From Methylobacter sp. (lineage in GTDB: Bacteria > Pseudomonadota > Gammaproteobacteria > Methylococcales > Methylomonadaceae), in NCBI GenBank assembly GCA_003158415.1, contig PMJA01000212.1:1-9007 (forward strand): a stretch of DNA of 9,007 nt, read 5' to 3'. The notes beneath the pieces are model-generated. The model saw only the letters and a list, made by a program, of their open reading frames with translations, was not told the origin of the DNA and did not search any database. This document shows, piece by piece, positions 6,651-9,007 of this stretch; within the stretch, counting starts at the first letter, position 1, and each line of letters begins with the position of its first letter. The translations under genes and the position numbers were made by a program.

Positions 6651-6675
6651 CAATGCTATGAATGGAGATTGATTT

Positions 6676-7251
6676 ATGAGTATTTCGTTAAGTAAAGGCG
6701 GCAACATCAGTTTGTCCAAAACCGATCCCAGCCTGAAAAATGTGATCGTAGGTTTGGGCTGGGATGCAAGGCCCACCGATGGCGCGGATTTTGATCTGGA
6801 CGCCAGTGCGTTTATGGTCAAGGACGACGGCAAAGTCAGATCCGACAGTGACTTTATTTTCTATAACCAGACCAAATCCGGCTGCGGTTCGATTGAACAT
6901 ACCGGCGACAACCGCACTGGCGCCGGTGACGGCGATGACGAAGCCGTTATTGTGCTGTTGGATAAGATCCCTACGGACATACAACGGGTGGTTTTTTGCG
7001 TCACCATACATGAGGCGGACGTGCGCAAACAAAATTTCGGCCAGGTCAATCACGCTTATGTCCGTATCGTTAACAAAGACTCCAACAACGAAGTCGCCCG
7101 CTATGATTTGAGCGAAGACGCCTCCGTCGAGACGGCGATGATTTTCGGCGAAATATACAGGCACAGCGGCGAATGGAAATTCAAGGCGGTGGGGCAAGGC
7201 TACGCCGGTGGCTTGGCGGCTTTGGCGCGTCAGTACGGCATTAGCATTTAA
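6676..7251 (+). CDS. terD: TerD-family calcium-binding stress protein
   Basis: A complete 191-aa TerD-domain protein, the standard family length (E. coli plasmid TerD is about 192 aa). The domain starts [10 protein letters not shown], then VGLGWD (25-30), FDLDASAF (39-46), SDSDFIFYN (56-64) and the acidic Ca2+-binding stretch [15 protein letters not shown] (75-89), ending [15 protein letters not shown]. TerD proteins are cytoplasmic Ca2+-binding proteins of the tellurite/phage/colicin-resistance and general envelope stress modules; their biochemical action is unresolved. All acidic ligand positions appear intact. The start ATG has GGAG about 8 nt upstream. N- and C-terminal details are closer to TerD than TerE, as I recall those sequences. 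It is the first plus-strand gene of the module and lies 30 nt before its paralogue. No terA, terB or terC is visible in the window. Confidence 0.93.
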   Translation: MSISLSKGGNISLSKTDPSLKNVIVGLGWDARPTDGADFDLDASAFMVKDDGKVRSDSDFIFYNQTKSGCGSIEHTGDNRTGAGDGDDEAVIVLLDKIPTDIQRVVFCVTIHEADVRKQNFGQVNHAYVRIVNKDSNNEVARYDLSEDASVETAMIFGEIYRHSGEWKFKAVGQGYAGGLAALARQYGISI

Positions 7252-7281
7252 TTTAATTTAAATAATATCAGGAGACAAAGC

Positions 7282-7857
7282 ATGGCAATTTCACTTAGCA
7301 AAGGCGGCAACGTAAATTTAAGCAAAGAAGCACCGGGATTGAATAAAATCGTGGTGGGCTTGGGTTGGGATGCGCGCGCAACCGACGGAGCGGCATTCGA
7401 TCTGGATGCCAGTGCGTTTTTAATCAAACAGGACGGCAAAGTCCGCTCGGATAGCGATTTTTGCTTTTACAATAATAAAGTCGTCGCCGACGGTGCGGTA
7501 CAACATACCGGCGACAACACCACCGGTGCCGGTGAAGGCGACGATGAAACCGTCAAAGTCGAATTATCCAAAATTCCTGCCGACCTGGACAAGGTTGTGT
7601 TCGCCGTGACCATCCATGAAGCCGACGCGCGTAAACAAAACTTCGGCCAAGTCAATCACGCCTATATCCGCGTTGTTAATGAAGACGGCGGCCAGGAAAT
7701 CGCCCGTTACGATCTGAGCGAAGATGCGTCCACCGAAACCGCCATGATCTTTGGGGAAATATACCGTGTCGGCGGCGATTGGAAATTTAAAGCCGTGGGA
7801 CAAGGCTTTGCCGGCGGCTTAGGGCCATTGGCGTCATCGTTCGGCGTCAGCGTTTAA
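7282..7857 (+). CDS. terE: TerD-family protein, TerE-like tandem paralogue
   Basis: A 191-aa second copy of the TerD domain, clearly paralogous to the gene before it over the whole length: [22 protein letters not shown] (25-36), FDLDASAF (39-46), SDSDFCFYN (56-64), [15 protein letters not shown] (75-89), [14 protein letters not shown], and a C-terminus ending [16 protein letters not shown]. The N-terminal MAxSL start and the GFAGGL ending favour TerE over TerD, though the distinction is soft. One Asp of the acidic loop is replaced (GDGDDE to GEGDDE), which conserves charge. The start ATG has a near-ideal Shine-Dalgarno GGAG 7 nt upstream after a 30-nt spacer, so it is almost certainly co-transcribed with terD. 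Expected role: Ca2+-binding partner in the Ter stress complex at the inner face of the membrane; that comes from the family, not from this sequence. Confidence 0.92.
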   Translation: MAISLSKGGNVNLSKEAPGLNKIVVGLGWDARATDGAAFDLDASAFLIKQDGKVRSDSDFCFYNNKVVADGAVQHTGDNTTGAGEGDDETVKVELSKIPADLDKVVFAVTIHEADARKQNFGQVNHAYIRVVNEDGGQEIARYDLSEDASTETAMIFGEIYRVGGDWKFKAVGQGFAGGLGPLASSFGVSV

Positions 7858-7979
7858 GCCGATAACGCAGTGTTTTCCATTTCAGATATGCATGATGAAA
7901 GCCCATACTTGGCTGTAGACGGTCACCAATGTGGTTCTCAATAAATCAATACAGCTTGCTATAAGGTAGGAATTACCCC

Positions 7980-8420
7980 ATGCATCATCTCGAAACACAG
8001 ATCGGCATTGACGCCCCGGCCGAACGGGTCTGGTCATTGCTCATCGACTTCCCATCGTATCCTCGATGGAATCCGTTCATTCGCTCTATCGAAGGCATCC
8101 CTGAAGTTGGCCAATCGCTGAAAGTGCTCATTCAACCACAGGATGCCAATGGCATGCATTTCTTGCCGACTGTGCTCGCGGCGCAACCCAATCACGAACT
8201 TCGGTGGAAAGGAAAATTCATTCTACCGGGACTGTTTGATGGCGAACACTATTTCAAACTTGAAGAAAAGCCTGAGGGCGGGCTTACCTTCCATCAAGGT
8301 GAAAACTTCTCAGGCATACTTGTGCCGCTGTTTAGACGTTCTCTGGATGGCCCGACCAAGCAAGGCTTTATCGCCATGAATGAAGCGCTCAAACGCGAAG
8401 CTGAGAAGGCTAATGCCTAA
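7980..8420 (+). CDS. SRPBCC (START/Bet v1-fold) family protein inside the ter array
   Basis: A 146-aa single-domain protein with the SRPBCC/polyketide-cyclase-like signature: IDAPAERVWSLLIDFPSYP (10-28) followed by RWNPFI (29-34), then GKFILPGLFDGEHYF (78-92), FHQGENFSGILVPLF (104-118) and a long C-terminal helix (about 127-143). The fold forms a hydrophobic pocket for lipids, hormones or polyketides; the ligand cannot be told from sequence. No signal peptide or membrane segment is seen, so it is probably cytoplasmic. ATG 7980 has AGGA about 10 nt upstream. It lies 122 nt after the terE-like gene and 57 nt before the terZ-like gene, same strand. It is not a usual ter component. Its codons look somewhat different from the ter genes (more CTC, TCG, CGA), hinting at separate origin, but the gene is short. 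Fold likely, role unknown. Confidence 0.85.
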   Translation: MHHLETQIGIDAPAERVWSLLIDFPSYPRWNPFIRSIEGIPEVGQSLKVLIQPQDANGMHFLPTVLAAQPNHELRWKGKFILPGLFDGEHYFKLEEKPEGGLTFHQGENFSGILVPLFRRSLDGPTKQGFIAMNEALKREAEKANA

Positions 8421-8477
8421 TCCAGCCTTCGGCTCTGTGGCCAATGTCACATTACTTACATTAGGAACCTATTAGTT

Positions 8478-9007
8478 ATGGCTATCAATTTACAAAAAGG
8501 ACAAAAAATCTCATTATCCAAAGAATCCGGCGGCGCGTTAAGCAAAGTGGTCATGGGTTTGGGTTGGGATGCTAAAAAACCCAGCGTCGGCTTGTTGAAA
8601 GGCATGTTTGGCGGCGGAAGCAGCAACAGCGCCATCGATTTGGATGCCTCCTGCGTATTATTCAACGACCAGAACAAAGTGGTCGACACCGTCTATTTCG
8701 GACAATTAAAAAGCCGCGACGGCAGCATTGTGCATACCGGCGACAACCGTACCGGCGAGGGTGACGGCGATGATGAACAAATCATCGTTGATTTGGCTAA
8801 AATTCCCGAAACCGTTAAAGCCCTGGTGTTTACCGTCAGCTCCTATACCGGCGAAACCTTTAATACCGTTGAAAACGCCTATTGCCGCATCGTCGACAAC
8901 AGCAATAACAATGAAATCGCCCGTTACACCTTAAGCGCGCAAGGCTCGCATACCGCGCAAATCATGGCCAAACTGTACCGCCATAACGGCGAATGGAAAA
9001 TGCACGC
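8478..9007 (+). CDS. terZ: TerD-family protein, TerZ-like, truncated by window edge
   Basis: The first 176 codons of a third TerD-domain gene, open at the right edge, where it reads NGEWKMH and should end within a few tens of residues. It starts MAINLQKGQKISLSK and contains GLGWDAKK (27-34), a glycine-rich insert GLLKGMFGGGSSNS (38-51) before IDLDASCVLF (53-62), and the intact acidic loop [15 protein letters not shown] (86-100), then FNTVENAYCRIVDN and LSAQGSHT. The GLLKG-FGGG insert and the GSHT segment are features I associate with TerZ, as opposed to TerD/TerE, which have EDASTETA there. The start ATG is preceded by AGGA about 11 nt upstream. It continues the ter module past the SRPBCC gene. 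Family is certain; the TerZ subtype is likely. Confidence 0.9.
   Translation, partial: MAINLQKGQKISLSKESGGALSKVVMGLGWDAKKPSVGLLKGMFGGGSSNSAIDLDASCVLFNDQNKVVDTVYFGQLKSRDGSIVHTGDNRTGEGDGDDEQIIVDLAKIPETVKALVFTVSSYTGETFNTVENAYCRIVDNSNNNEIARYTLSAQGSHTAQIMAKLYRHNGEWKMH

Larger units (their letters stand above)
6469..6675. other. Divergent intergenic region between the C1 island and the ter genes
   Basis: About 207 bp without a gene. It holds the candidate promoter of the mch group on its left side, two inverted repeats (6577-6593 and 6618-6650) and the terD Shine-Dalgarno GGAG (6664-6667) on its right. I find no convincing sigma70 promoter for terD, so that gene may depend on another sigma factor or an activator. 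No small ORF here looks real. Confidence 0.6.

Noticed and set aside
6688..7197. Long open frame antisense to terD (169 codons), with a similar one antisense to the terE-like gene.
   Set aside because: Both mirror the codon periodicity of strongly conserved TerD genes, have no recognisable domains, and recur in both paralogues as expected for shadow frames.
3504..7857. ATP-grasp and TIM-barrel genes next to terD genes, resembling the proposed ter-linked biosynthetic module for a nucleoside-like metabolite.
   Set aside because: The ATP-grasp, CitG-like and HisA-like genes are interleaved with mch and fae in the order known from H4MPT clusters, and are divergent from the ter genes. The C1 cofactor explanation accounts for them better.
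8424..8434. Short hairpin AGCC-TTC-GGCT after the SRPBCC gene as a terminator.
   Set aside because: Only four base pairs and no following U run.
7926..8447. The 7-mer CCAATGT upstream of both the SRPBCC gene (7926-7932) and the terZ-like gene (8441-8447), with a near match (CCAATGC) upstream of terD (6650-6656).
   Set aside because: Distances to the start codons differ (20 to 48 nt) and a 7-mer recurrence is not significant by itself.
6676..9007. Calling the region a tellurite resistance operon.
   Set aside because: Only TerD-domain genes are visible and no terC or terB; tellurite resistance cannot be concluded from these alone.

Overview
The window looks like part of the chromosome of a methylotrophic proteobacterium, most likely a gammaproteobacterial methanotroph (Methylococcales). 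The basis is a compact island of tetrahydromethanopterin (H4MPT) and methylofuran-linked formaldehyde-oxidation genes: an unmistakable formaldehyde-activating enzyme (fae), methenyl-H4MPT cyclohydrolase (mch), and the poorly characterised genes that travel with them. The genus is inference; there is no rRNA or other marker gene here.

Layout. (1) Positions 1-1243, minus strand: a two-gene overlapping unit, an MfnD-like ATP-grasp ligase followed by the N-terminal part of an actin-fold, hydantoinase-like 'H4MPT-linked C1 transfer' protein (MfnF type), cut by the left edge. (2) 1286-1963, plus strand: a lone HisA/HisF-related TIM barrel, divergent from the first unit and convergent with fae; a hairpin terminator at 1966-1997 separates it from fae. 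(3) 2039-6468, minus strand, transcribed right to left: ATP-grasp protein, mch, RimK-type ATP-grasp ligase, CitG-like protein, fae. The first four overlap or nearly touch (11-nt overlap, 9-nt gap, ATGA overlap); fae sits behind a 71-nt spacer with its own strong Shine-Dalgarno and a clearly different codon bias. (4) 6469-6675: divergent regulatory region. (5) 6676 to the right edge, plus strand: a TerD-family stress module with two tandem 191-aa TerD/TerE paralogues, a small SRPBCC lipid-binding-fold protein, and a TerZ-like gene cut by the right edge.

How the parts fit. Fae condenses formaldehyde with (dephospho-)H4MPT, and Mch hydrolyses methenyl-H4MPT to formyl-H4MPT; the formyl group then goes to methylofuran through a formyltransferase/hydrolase complex not encoded here. 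The three ATP-grasp proteins, the MfnF-like protein, the CitG-like protein and the HisA-like barrel are most plausibly cofactor-building enzymes for H4MPT and methylofuran. The ter module is a separate calcium-binding stress unit that happens to abut the island.

The best candidates for undescribed biology are the unassigned cofactor enzymes (CitG-like, HisA-like, and the division of labour among three ATP-grasp ligases), the SRPBCC gene inside the ter array, and a possible near-leaderless start at the head of both minus-strand units. I see no wholly new system, CRISPR array, transposon, tRNA or rRNA.
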